Shown piece after piece: positions 40,115 to 49,766 of a stretch of DNA of 60,819 bases. The translations under genes and the position numbers were made by a program. The notes below the pieces were generated by a model. It searched no databases and had not been told where the DNA came from. It saw only the letters and a program-made list of their open reading frames with translations. This stretch comes from Gammaproteobacteria bacterium (lineage in GTDB: Bacteria; Pseudomonadota; Gammaproteobacteria; Steroidobacterales; GCA-2729495), in NCBI GenBank assembly GCA_023383705.1, contig JAHDYM010000007.1, positions 1 through 60,819 of the forward strand, written 5' to 3'. Numbering within the stretch: the stretch's first letter is position 1; every line of letters starts with the position of its first letter.

Positions 40115-40190
40115 GCGGGAATAGCTCAGTTGGTAGAGCGATACCTTGCCAAGGTATAGGTCGCCGGTTCGAGCCCGGTTTCCCGCTCCA
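40115..40190 (+). tRNA. tRNA-Gly (anticodon GCC)
   Basis: A 76-base tRNA with encoded CCA. The acceptor stem GCGGGAA pairs with TTCCCGC, the D-arm is AGCTCAGTTGGTAGAGC, the anticodon loop TTGCCAA holds GCC, and the T-arm contains GGTTCGAGCC. It follows pgsA, as in many gammaproteobacteria. The 3' end is the insertion site of the element at its right. Confidence 0.97.
40173..40190 (+). other. Putative left attachment site in the tRNA-Gly 3' end
   Basis: The last 18 bases of tRNA-Gly are the likely crossover region. ICEclc-type elements insert at an 18-bp sequence at the 3' end of a tRNA-Gly gene, and the integrase here starts 227 bases away facing the same way. No second copy of this 18-mer was seen in the rest of the window, so the right site lies beyond 60,819. 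Confidence 0.6.
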
Positions 40191-40200
40191 AGTTATGATC

Positions 40201-40224
40201 TACAGACTTCCACTGACGTCTGTA
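40201..40224. other. Inverted repeat beside the attachment site
   Basis: TACAGAC-N10-GTCTGTA is a perfect 7-bp inverted repeat 11 bases after the tRNA. Its place between the attachment site and the integrase suits an integrase or excisionase arm site. It may also be a hairpin in the tRNA 3' transcript. Confidence 0.45.
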
Positions 40225-40234
40225 AGTCGTTGAA

Positions 40235-40258
40235 AAGAGGGGCTTCGGCCCCTTTTTT
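40235..40258 (+). terminator. Rho-independent terminator after tRNA-Gly
   Basis: GGGGC-TTCG-GCCCC is followed directly by six T residues and preceded by an A-rich run. It is a textbook intrinsic terminator about 45 bases after the tRNA and should stop read-through from pgsA/tRNA into the integrase. Confidence 0.85.
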
Positions 40259-40389
40259 CATTCCAGCGAGTGCCACGGAAATCCACCTACAGCCAGCGTT
40301 TTTGAGGCGCCAATTGAGGCACAAGAATGCGGGTGGGTCGGCTACCGGATAGTTGCTGGGGCTGAGCGGGGACCAAGACGAGCATAGGG

Positions 40390-40407
40390 CCTAAGTCATA
40401 ACTTAGG
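40390..40407 (+). promoter_or_regulatory. Inverted repeat overlapping the integrase ribosome-binding site
   Basis: CCTAAGT-CATA-ACTTAGG is a perfect 7-bp inverted repeat. Its right arm contains the first bases of the integrase Shine-Dalgarno sequence (AGGAG at 40405-40409, ATG at 40417). In RNA it could hide the ribosome site; in DNA it could be a repressor operator. Confidence 0.5.
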
Positions 40408-40416
40408 AGCCTCGAA

Positions 40417-42360
40417 ATGGCACTCTCTGATCTGACCGTCCGGCAGGCAAAGACCACCGGCAAGCGCTACACCATCTCCGACAACGACTGCTTGGGTCTG
40501 TTGGTCTCTGCCGCAGGCGGCAAGTCGTGGCTATTCCGCTACTACTGGCTGGGCAAGCAGAAGCGCATGTCCTTGGGCGGGTATCCCGCCCTCAGCCTGC
40601 GCGAGGCCCGCGTCGAGCGGGACAAGGCCCAGGCCCTACTCGCCAGGGGGATCGATCCCCAGGTCGAGCGCGACCGGAGGCGTCACGCGGCCAAACTGGC
40701 AGGTGAGCATACCTTCAAGAACGTCTTCGATGCCTGGGTAGAGCATCGCCGCAAAGAACTCAAGGAAGGGCGCCAAAGTACGATGTCGCAGATCCTGCGC
40801 ATCTTCAACAAGGACGTGCTGCCCACCTTGGGAAAGATGTCGATCTACGACATTCGCCGACCTCAACTTCTGGGCGTCCTGGCGGCGATCGAGAAGCGCA
40901 AGGCGTTCACGACCGCCGAGAAGGTTCGCACCTGGTTCAACCAGATGTTCCGCTATGCCTTGGTCATCGCCGAGGGGCTGGAAGTCAACCCGGCCGCAGA
41001 CTTGGACGTGGTCGCCGAACCCAAGCCCCCGGTGGCCCACAACCCCTACTTGCACCTGCCTGAGCTGCCCGAGTTTCTTCAAAAGCTCCGGCTCTACAAC
41101 CCCCGCGGCTGGCAGACCCAGCTTGGCGTCCGGCTGCTGTTCCTGACCGGGGTACGCACCGGCGAGCTGCGGCTGGCCGAACCTGAGCAGTTCGACCTCG
41201 ACCGGGGTTTGTGGATCATCCCGCCACAGGTCGTCAAGCAGCTTCAGGATGAGATGCGCAAGGCCGGCAAGCGGCCGCAGGACGTGCCACCCTACATCGT
41301 GCCTCTATCACTGCAGGCCATCGAGATCGTGCGCTATCTCCTGGGAGTGATGCGCCCGGCGCAGAAGTACTTGCTGTCGCATCGCAGCGAACTCAAGAAG
41401 CGCATCAGCGAAAACACCCTCAACAAGGCCGTGCAGCTCATGGGGTATGAGGGACGCCTGACCGGCCATGGCATCCGCGGCACCATCTCGACGGCACTCA
41501 ACGAAATCGGCTACCCGAAGATTTGGGTGGACGCGCAGCTTTCGCACTCCGATCCGAACAAGGTGAGTTCGGCCTACAACCACGCCAAGTATGTGGAACC
41601 GCGTCGCCGGATGATGCAGGACTGGGCCGATCGTCTCGACTTGCTCGAACAGGGCCAGGTGGAAGCGGCGAGCGCGCACCTGACCATCCGCATCGACGGC
41701 GTGCCGGCGATGGCGGAGGCGGAGGACGTGGTGGACTTGGCCGCCACGGTGTCCGAACCCGTTTCTCCTGGCGTCCCGCCCGTGGTGGCCACGCCTATCG
41801 TCGTGACCCCGAACAGCGGCGGGATCACGTTCCAGCGGCTGTCGCAGGTGCCGCCGCCGCCGACGCATGCCCCGGAGCCGGAAGTCTCCGCAATTCAGCG
41901 GGAGCGCGAGGAAATGCTGGCCATGTACGAGTCGCCGAACAATCTGCCGGTGCCGCTGTTCGGCAAGCTGGCCGGGAAGTCCAAGGACCAGATCAACCGC
42001 GAGCTGAAAGCGGGCAAGCTGCTGTCCATCGCATTGGGCAACCGGGGGCAGCGTGTTCCCGACTGGCAACTGGTGCCGCTCAAGCACAGGCTGGCCCAGG
42101 TGCTCATGAACCAGTGTCCACACGCGGATTCGTGGGACCTGTACCGCATGCTGACCCAGCCGAACCCCGACCTGGGTGATCGCGCGGCCATTGATGCGGT
42201 CACGCCGAGCAACGTGCCCGCGATCATCCGGGTCATCATGGGCGACTACCAGCAGCATGCGGACATGCCCGAGGCCGTTGCACCGCGCCCCGTCCCCGAG
42301 GATGTGCGTCAGAGCATTCGTCGGCTGGTGGATAGCGCAGTGGTGCTTGAGGGAGTCTAG
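40417..42360 (+). CDS. int: Tyrosine recombinase (IntB13-type integrase) with long C-terminal extension
   Basis: The 647-residue integrase has an N-terminal DUF4102 arm-binding domain (about 1-85), a core-binding domain and the catalytic domain. The active-site residues are Arg247 (TGVRTGEL), His351 and Arg354 (HGIRG), His377 (LSHSD) and Tyr387 (AYNH). Residues 411-647 are extra. The part from about 505 to 612 (GNRGQRVPDWQL, then SWDLYRMLTQPNPDLGDR) resembles the toxin-binding domain of Xre/MbcA/ParS antitoxins. The size and tRNA-Gly target fit the ICEclc integrase IntB13. The start has AGGAG 7 bases upstream, inside an inverted repeat. Confidence 0.9.
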   Translation: MALSDLTVRQAKTTGKRYTISDNDCLGLLVSAAGGKSWLFRYYWLGKQKRMSLGGYPALSLREARVERDKAQALLARGIDPQVERDRRRHAAKLAGEHTFKNVFDAWVEHRRKELKEGRQSTMSQILRIFNKDVLPTLGKMSIYDIRRPQLLGVLAAIEKRKAFTTAEKVRTWFNQMFRYALVIAEGLEVNPAADLDVVAEPKPPVAHNPYLHLPELPEFLQKLRLYNPRGWQTQLGVRLLFLTGVRTGELRLAEPEQFDLDRGLWIIPPQVVKQLQDEMRKAGKRPQDVPPYIVPLSLQAIEIVRYLLGVMRPAQKYLLSHRSELKKRISENTLNKAVQLMGYEGRLTGHGIRGTISTALNEIGYPKIWVDAQLSHSDPNKVSSAYNHAKYVEPRRRMMQDWADRLDLLEQGQVEAASAHLTIRIDGVPAMAEAEDVVDLAATVSEPVSPGVPPVVATPIVVTPNSGGITFQRLSQVPPPPTHAPEPEVSAIQREREEMLAMYESPNNLPVPLFGKLAGKSKDQINRELKAGKLLSIALGNRGQRVPDWQLVPLKHRLAQVLMNQCPHADSWDLYRMLTQPNPDLGDRAAIDAVTPSNVPAIIRVIMGDYQQHADMPEAVAPRPVPEDVRQSIRRLVDSAVVLEGV

Positions 42361-42401
42361 GCCTCGCGCTTCAACCTATGGCCGGGGCGAGATGACCCCG
42401 G

Positions 42402-43070
42402 TCAGCGAGGCACCCGTTGCGCAGTGTCTGTCTTGGCAACTTCCAGTGCTCTACGCTCGAACCGCTCGAAAACGGAGTCTGTCTGAGCGTGGGGGCGCTG
42501 CAGGTATGTCACGATCTCATAGGGGCCATCGGCAAGCGGTCGCATGGCGATCCCCCATTCATGACTGTGCTCGATGCGCGACCGGGCTGAGACCCCGACA
42601 CCGTAGCCGGCCGCAACCCATAGCGCCACCATCTCGAATGAGGTCACCCGCTGGACGTTCTGCTGGTCCAGCGGCATGAGGGAGGCCAGCTTCTCATCCA
42701 GCAGAGGGCAATCCTCGGCTTGCCAGCGATAGATGGGGTAGTCCTGGAGGTCGGCGATGGTGATCTTTGCTTGGTCAAGCAAGTGGAACCGCGTTGGCAT
42801 GGCAACGACCATGTTCTCGATCCACAACGGTTGGGTCTTGAGGGCCGGGTCGCTGGAGCCATGAAGCGACATCCCTGCGTCGTAGCGGCCGTCACGAAGT
42901 CCCTCAAGCAGAACGTCACCTGCAACCTCAAAAAACGTGAGGGCGACGTCTGGCTCTTCCGCGCGCTGTCGCGCGAGAAGCGCAGAAAGGTGTGGTGACG
43001 GTACGCCCGGTGCTACTGCAAGCCTAATACAAGGGGGCGGGCTGGTGGCGTCGCGCATATGGGCCCCCAA
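42402..43070 (-). CDS. LysR-type effector-domain protein without HTH
   Basis: The 222-residue protein matches only the substrate-binding half of LysR regulators: IRLAVAPGVPSPHLSALLARQR, DAGMSLHGSSDP and VAAGYGVGVSARSRIEHS. No N-terminal winged helix is encoded in frame upstream. It is divergent from the XRE gene, and a similar protein lies on the other side of that gene. It may sense a ligand and act on a partner regulator rather than on DNA. The start near MGAHMRDATS is uncertain. Confidence 0.68.
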   Translation of the reverse strand: MGAHMRDATSPPPCIRLAVAPGVPSPHLSALLARQRAEEPDVALTFFEVAGDVLLEGLRDGRYDAGMSLHGSSDPALKTQPLWIENMVVAMPTRFHLLDQAKITIADLQDYPIYRWQAEDCPLLDEKLASLMPLDQQNVQRVTSFEMVALWVAAGYGVGVSARSRIEHSHEWGIAMRPLADGPYEIVTYLQRPHAQTDSVFERFERRALEVAKTDTAQRVPR

Positions 43071-43150
43071 AAGGAAAGTTGATCAAGAAAACGAATCGAC
43101 ATGATACCAATGAGTTAAATATAACGTGGTTAAATTATGGTGACTGCCCG

Positions 43151-43174
43151 ACGCTTCTGCCAATGCAGAAGCGT
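43151..43174. promoter_or_regulatory. Perfect 10-bp inverted repeat spanning the XRE start codon
   Basis: The arm ACGCTTCTGC at 43151-43160 is the exact reverse complement of 43165-43174, with four bases CAAT between. The predicted ATG of the XRE gene (43163-43165) sits in the loop. It could be the regulator's own operator or an RNA hairpin that limits translation. Confidence 0.6.
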
Positions 43175-43456
43175 AGTGTTCAACGAGGCCGTCCCCCAGG
43201 CACAACCAGATATGAAGCCGAGCCAGCCCTGGCTTTCGGCAAGGCTGTGCGCGCGTTTCGTATGGATCAAGGTATTGCTCAGGAGGAACTGGCTGCGTTG
43301 GCCGGCATTGAGCGTTCGCACATGGGCAAGATCGAGCGTGGAGAACACTTGCCATCATTGGCCATGATTCTGAAAGTGGCTACGGCACTCAAAATGAGCG
43401 GCACCGAGCTAATGGCCGCAACGGAAAGCAACCTTCATGCTGGCACTAAAGCGTAA
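43163..43456 (+). CDS. XRE-family transcriptional regulator
   Basis: The 97-residue protein is a single helix-turn-helix domain: AFGKAVRAFRMDQGIAQEELAALAGIERSHMGKIERGEHLPS, in the usual Xre/Cro arrangement, with a short N-terminal basic tail (MQKRSVQRGRPPG). It is flanked by two HTH-less LysR effector proteins, so it may be their DNA-binding partner or the element's control switch. The start at 43163 rests on the plausible N-terminus; the frame extends upstream to 43079. A perfect inverted repeat covers this start codon. Confidence 0.78.
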   Translation: MQKRSVQRGRPPGTTRYEAEPALAFGKAVRAFRMDQGIAQEELAALAGIERSHMGKIERGEHLPSLAMILKVATALKMSGTELMAATESNLHAGTKA

Positions 43457-43481
43457 GCCGATGCTGAGCCTGGGATGATTT

Positions 43482-44108
43482 CTATCCGTCTGCCTGAGCG
43501 CGTAGGCGGGTAATGAAACGCTCCAGCACAGGGCACAAGATGTCACCGTGGGGCCGAAGCAGGTAGGTGGTAATCACGGCCGAGTCCACAGCCAGAGGAC
43601 GAGCGACTACATCTGCACGTCGGCTGACTGCAAGCCTAGCTGCCGTGGTGAAGCCGAGCCCGTATCCAGCGCCGACCAAGGTAAGCATCATGTCCAGCGA
43701 GGATGCGTGCTCGATGACGTTCGGTTCTCGCTCCAATGGCCGCAGCAGTCGTGTCAGTTCGCGGCAATAGCCTTCGCACACCTGCGGATCACACAGCACG
43801 AGCGGGTAAGAGGCAAGTTCGGGAAGTGGCACCGCCTTGTGCGCGAGCAACGGATGGCGTGCGGGCACCGCCAGTAGCAGCGGGTCATGCCATATCGGCT
43901 CTACAGAAATATCTTCACCGACCTCTGCAGTGTGGGCAAACCCGATTGTGAAGTCACCTGATCGCAGCCCGCGCAACTGCTCTGCCAAAGGGACTTCTGC
44001 CAGTCGAATCTCAATCTCGGGTTCCTCCTCGCGACAGTGAGCCAGAAATACAGATAGGCGCTGGTCAACAGTGCCATCCGATACGGCGATGCGTAAACTG
44101 CCATGCAA
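43482..44108 (-). CDS. LysR-type effector-domain protein without HTH
   Basis: The roughly 208-residue protein begins at the point where LysR regulators enter the effector domain (HGSLRIAVSDGTVDQR), with VGAGYGLGFTTAARLA near the C-terminus. The frame continues upstream for about 18 codons (DIWRIYGKGKAIAAG) to a stop but has no ATG, so the listed TTG start is doubtful. No winged helix precedes it. It is a second ligand-domain-only protein beside the XRE gene. Confidence 0.62.
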   Translation of the reverse strand: MHGSLRIAVSDGTVDQRLSVFLAHCREEEPEIEIRLAEVPLAEQLRGLRSGDFTIGFAHTAEVGEDISVEPIWHDPLLLAVPARHPLLAHKAVPLPELASYPLVLCDPQVCEGYCRELTRLLRPLEREPNVIEHASSLDMMLTLVGAGYGLGFTTAARLAVSRRADVVARPLAVDSAVITTYLLRPHGDILCPVLERFITRLRAQADG

Positions 44109-44245
44109 TCCTGCCGCGATAGCCTTGCCCTTGCCATAGATTCTCCAAATATCAGAGTTTCAAGAAGAGCCGAAACGCTGGGTTGCTGCTTCCATCCAAG
44201 ACGGAATCCACGCACGCGGCCGTCTGCGATCGCGTGCGCGAAGCA

Positions 44246-45511
44246 TTAGGCGTACACGGGGAAGCGGCGGCACAGCGTCACGACCTTGTCGCGCACCTGC
44301 TGCGTGACCTCGTCGCCTGTGCCGTTTTCCAGCCCGTCGAGCACATCGCATAGCCACCCGGCAAGCTCCTCACACTCAGGAACACCGAAACCGCGAGTAG
44401 TCACTGCGGGAGTGCCGATGCGCACGCCCGAGGTCACGAAAGGCGAGCGCGGGTCGTTGGGAACCGAGTTCTTGTTTGCCGTCATGTAGGCATTGCTCAG
44501 GGCCGCATCCGCATCCTTGCCGGTGTAGGGCTTGTCGGACAGGTCGATCAACATCAGGTGGTTGTCGGTGCCGCCCGACACGATCTTGTAGCCGCGCTGC
44601 TGGAGCACCGCAGCCATGGCTCGGGCGTTGGTCACGACCTGCTTCTGGTAGGTTTTGAACGCAGGAGACAACGCTTCCTTGAACGCCACCGCCTTCGCGG
44701 CGATGACGTGCATCAGCGGGCCGCCCTGGATGCCAGGGAACACGGCGGAGTTGAGCTTCTTGTAGAAGTCCTCGCTCTGTCCTTTGGCCAGGATGAGGCC
44801 GCCGCGCGGCCCGCGCAGCGTCTTGTGGGTGGTGCTGGTCACCACATGGGCATGGGGCAGCGGATTCGGGTACTCGCCTGCGGCCACCAGGCCGGCCACA
44901 TGCGCCATGTCCACCCAGAAGATCGCGCCAACTTTGTCGGCGATGGCACGCATGCGTGCCCAGTCCTTGTGCCGCGAATACGCCGAGAAGCCACCGATCA
45001 GCATCTTGGGCCGGGTCTCCAGCGCGATGCGCTCCATTTCGTCGTAGTCGATGAGGCCCGTTTCGGGGTCCAGACCATAGGGCACGATCTTGTAGTGCCG
45101 GCCGGAGAAATTGGAAGGATTCCCGTGGGTCAGGTGTCCGCCCTGAGCCAGGTTCATCCCCATCACGGTATCGCCCGGGTTGGTCAGCGACAGGTACACC
45201 GCAGCGTTGGCCTGCGCACCGGCGTGAGGCTGTACGTTGGCATAGTCGCAGTCGAATAGTTGCTTTGCCCGCTCGATCGCCAGCCTTTCGGCGACGTCCA
45301 CATTCTCGCAACCACTGTAGTAGCGCTTGTCGGGATAGCCTTCGGCGTATTTGTTGGTGAACACCGAATCCTGAATCGCCATCACCAACGGGCTGGCGTA
45401 GTTCTCCGAGGCGATCAGCTCGACGTGGTCTTCCTGGCGTCGTTCTTCGTTCTGGACGGCTTGATCCAGTTCAGGATCGAATTGGGCGAGAGTCAGGGAT
45501 GAGTCATACAT
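44246..45511 (-). CDS. glyA: Serine hydroxymethyltransferase (element copy)
   Basis: The 421-residue PLP enzyme interconverts serine and glycine with tetrahydrofolate. The PLP lysine is Lys230 in [14 protein letters not shown]. The substrate residues in IASENYAS and [11 protein letters not shown] are present, so it looks active. It is the last gene of the PLP-centred operon, 10 bases after trpA. As a housekeeping enzyme it would normally have a chromosomal copy elsewhere, so this one is probably a duplicate that supplies serine to the trpB product or withstands an inhibitor. Confidence 0.93.
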   Translation of the reverse strand: MYDSSLTLAQFDPELDQAVQNEERRQEDHVELIASENYASPLVMAIQDSVFTNKYAEGYPDKRYYSGCENVDVAERLAIERAKQLFDCDYANVQPHAGAQANAAVYLSLTNPGDTVMGMNLAQGGHLTHGNPSNFSGRHYKIVPYGLDPETGLIDYDEMERIALETRPKMLIGGFSAYSRHKDWARMRAIADKVGAIFWVDMAHVAGLVAAGEYPNPLPHAHVVTSTTHKTLRGPRGGLILAKGQSEDFYKKLNSAVFPGIQGGPLMHVIAAKAVAFKEALSPAFKTYQKQVVTNARAMAAVLQQRGYKIVSGGTDNHLMLIDLSDKPYTGKDADAALSNAYMTANKNSVPNDPRSPFVTSGVRIGTPAVTTRGFGVPECEELAGWLCDVLDGLENGTGDEVTQQVRDKVVTLCRRFPVYA

Positions 45512-45521
45512 GGCAATACTC

Positions 45522-46375
45522 CTATGGTTTGGCGTTCTTGGCTTTAGGGCTGGACGTCTGCTCGGGAACGTCCAGTTCCAGTTGTCTGCGGACAGAGCGG
45601 ATCAGGTCGCTGGCGGCCGCCAAGGCATCCGCCGCCGGCTTGCCTTCCAGGCTTTCGATCAGCCAGGAGCCGATCACGACGGCATCGGCGACCTGGGCGA
45701 TCTGGCGTGCGGTGTGGGCATCACGGATACCGAAGCCGACACCGACAGGAATCCGCACGTGCTGGCGAATCCGCGCCAGCGTTGCCTTGACCTGGTCGAT
45801 GTCCAGGGTCTTGGCTCCCGTGACACCCTTGATGGACACGCAATACACATAGCCGCTCGCACGTTCGGCGACTTGCCGAATGCGCCGCTCGGTCGAGGTT
45901 TGTGCCAACAGGAAAATCAAGTCGATGCCGTGCTGGCGCAGTTGTGCGCTAAGGTCGCCCGCCACTTCCGGCGGGTAATCCACCACAAGCACGCCATCGA
46001 CACCTGCGGCAGCGGCATCTGCGGCGAAGGCGCCTGGTTGGCGGATCTGGTCGTAGCGTTCGATGGGATTGGCGTATCCCATCAGGACCACAGGCGTGGT
46101 GGTATCGGACTGGCGGAACTGCCGCACCTGTTCAAGCACCTGCGGCATCCCGACGCCCTGTTGCAAGGCGCGTTCGGAGGCTGCCTGGATCGTTGGGCCA
46201 TCCGCAGACGGGTCGGAGAACGGCACGCCCAGTTCGATGACGTCGGCGCCGGCCTCGACCAGCACGTGCATCAACGCGGGGGTGATGTCCGCATAGGGAT
46301 AGCCGGCCGTGGCATAGGGAATGAGGGCCTTGCGTCCCTCCCGCTGCAGACGCTTGAAGGTGGCCTGGAGCCTGC

Positions 46376-46379
<4 letters not shown>
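45522..46379 (-). CDS. trpA: Tryptophan synthase alpha chain (element copy)
   Basis: The 285-residue TIM-barrel protein splits indole-3-glycerol phosphate to indole. The catalytic residues Glu49 (VIELGVP) and Asp60 (DPSADGP) are both present at the canonical numbers, along with GYVYCVS and VGVGFGI phosphate-binding loops. It overlaps trpB by an ATGA. No other trp genes (E, D, C, F) are on the element, so its substrate must come from the host pathway, or it serves another indole-like substrate. Confidence 0.93.
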
Positions 46380-47601
<1,222 letters not shown>

Positions 47602-47605
<4 letters not shown>

Positions 47606-48831
47606 GATGTCGCCTCCATGTGTCCGGTCATCGCAGCCGTGCCCGCACACGTGGTCGCTTCTGGCGACAGGAGAGCCGCAACGCGCGCGACGATGTCGTC
47701 AATCTGCGCTTCGTCGCAGATCAGGGCAGGCAGCAGCCGGATGGTGGAGTTCCGGGTCACCGTGATAAGCAGGCGCTGCTCGTTCAAGGCACGGCCGACC
47801 AGCTCTTTGCAGTCCCGGTTCAGTTCGATTCCCACCATCAGGCCCAGGCCCCGGATCGTGACAACCTCGGGGTGGCCGGCCAGCGCGTCACGCAGACCGG
47901 AAAGCAAGCGATCTCCCAGGGTCGCGGCCCGCTTGGGCAAGTCGTCCCGCGCCATGATGTCGAGTACAGTGCAACCCACGCGGCAGGCCAGCGGATTGCC
48001 GCCGAAGGTCGTGCCGTGCTGGCCGGGCGACAGCAGGTCGGCCACTTCTCCGCGTGCCAGGCAGGCGCCGATGGGAAAGCCATTGCCCAGTGCTTTGGCC
48101 ACCGTCATGACGTCGGGGACAATGCCGGTGTGCTGGTGCGCGAACCACGCGCCGGTGCGGCCCATGCCGCACTGGATTTCATCGAGCATGAGTAGCCACC
48201 CCTGCTGATCGCACAGCGTGCGCAAGGCCCGCAGGTACGCCGCGTCGGCAACGCGAATGCCGCCTTCGCCCTGCACGGGTTCGATCAGTACCGCCACGAT
48301 GTCGGACGACTGCTCGGCCATCCGGCGCACCGCGTCGATATCGTTGAAGGGCACGCGCAGAAACCCGGGCAGCAACGGCTCGAAGCCCTGCTGTTTGGCT
48401 GGGTTGTCGGTCGCGGTGAGCGTGGCGATGGTGCGGCCATGGAAGGCGTTCTCCATCACCAGGATCTGCGGCTGGGCCACTTGCTTGTGGTGGCCGTACA
48501 GCCGTGCCAGCTTCAACGCAGCTTCGTTCGCTTCCGCACCGGAATTGCAGAAGAAACCCTTCTCCATCCCCGTCAGTGCGCACAGACGCTCGCCCAGTTG
48601 CTCCTGCCAGTCAATGCGAAACACGTTGGAGGTGTGCAGCAGCGTGCCCGCCTGCTCGGCGATGACCTGGGCGATTTCCGTGTTCGCATGCCCGAGGCTG
48701 GTCACGGCGACGCCGGCAATGGCATCCAGGTATTCGACGCCCTGCTGGTCCCAGAGGCGCGCGCCGCTCCCCCGCGTGAAGGAGACGGGTTGGCGGGCAT
48801 AGGCCCGCATCAAGTAAGAGGGGTTGGTCAT
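47602..48831 (-). CDS. Class III (ArgD-type) aminotransferase
   Basis: The 409-residue PLP enzyme is of the acetylornithine/succinylornithine aminotransferase type. Visible parts are [39 protein letters not shown] and the PLP lysine Lys246 in [15 protein letters not shown]. Neither argB nor argC is nearby, so arginine synthesis is not evident; ornithine, GABA or another omega-amino acid is as likely. It overlaps pdxY upstream and trpB downstream. Confidence 0.88.
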
Positions 48832-49766
48832 GATGGTTCCTTGGGCTCAGCGAAAGCGCACGTCAGGTGCCTGAAGTCCGCCGTGATGTCGTGGATGAAG
48901 ATTTCCTCTGGCTCCGGCTCGAAAGACCATCGCGGGAGCACAAGCTCCTTGGCTTGTGCCAGCTCGGTGATACGCAAGGCGCGAACGACATGCTCACAAG
49001 CCATTGCAGCGGCGGCTTCCAACGCCACTCCGTTTAGCCAGTGCCCGCTCAAGCAGGCGCTGAACAGGTCGCCTGTACCGGCCAGTGCAACAGCGACACG
49101 CGGATGCCTGATCAAATGCACTTGCCCTTCGGTCACCACGACGATCCACATCTCATCCGGCGTCCAGGCATCTGGAACTGCGCTGGTCACAGCGACCCAT
49201 TCGGTACGTCCGGCAAGCAAAGACCTTGCTGCGAACACCACGCTCTGGAGATCATCCACAGGCATGCCCGTCAGGCAGGCCAGTTCAAAAGCGTTGGGCG
49301 TCAAGCCGTTTGCCAGTGCGGTGAACCCGCCTCTGTAAACGTCAGCGATCCCCTCGGCGCTGTAGATTCCGTGCTCCTGATCGCCGATCACGGGGTCGAT
49401 GACAACGCGCAGGTGGGGCCGATTCGCGAGCAGGGTCTCGATCCAGGCGCGCAGCGCTACCGCCTGGCCGGCGTTTCCGAGATACCCCACTTGGACGGCA
49501 CGCAGCGCATTCAACGCACCACGCGCGGTCAAGTCCTGCAAGTAGCCGTCGAACCATTCGACAGGGAGTGCGCCGCCGTGGATCGAGGGATAGCTCGGGA
49601 TGTTGCTCAGCACCACGGTCGGCACGGCAGCCACGGTCAAGCCAAGGGCTTCCAGCGTGGGCACGGCAGCATTGTTTCCAACGCGCCCATAAACCACTTG
49701 CGATTGCACTGAAACAACGTCGATCTTAAGCGGCTGTCTTTCTTCGGAAAATGACGCCGCTCTCAT
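48828..49766 (-). CDS. pdxY: Pyridoxal/pyridoxine kinase (PdxY/PdxK-like)
   Basis: The 312-residue protein is a ribokinase-fold B6 kinase that makes pyridoxal 5'-phosphate. It opens with VVSVQSQVVYGRVGN, close to the PdxY/PdxK start. The anion-hole and catalytic loop reads LAGTGDLFSACLSGH, holding GTGD. About 10 extra residues precede the usual start. It is overlapped at both ends by its operon neighbours. It supplies PLP to the operon's enzymes and is a likely regulatory target of the divergent MocR protein. Confidence 0.88.
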   Translation of the reverse strand: MRAASFSEERQPLKIDVVSVQSQVVYGRVGNNAAVPTLEALGLTVAAVPTVVLSNIPSYPSIHGGALPVEWFDGYLQDLTARGALNALRAVQVGYLGNAGQAVALRAWIETLLANRPHLRVVIDPVIGDQEHGIYSAEGIADVYRGGFTALANGLTPNAFELACLTGMPVDDLQSVVFAARSLLAGRTEWVAVTSAVPDAWTPDEMWIVVVTEGQVHLIRHPRVAVALAGTGDLFSACLSGHWLNGVALEAAAAMACEHVVRALRITELAQAKELVLPRWSFEPEPEEIFIHDITADFRHLTCAFAEPKEPS

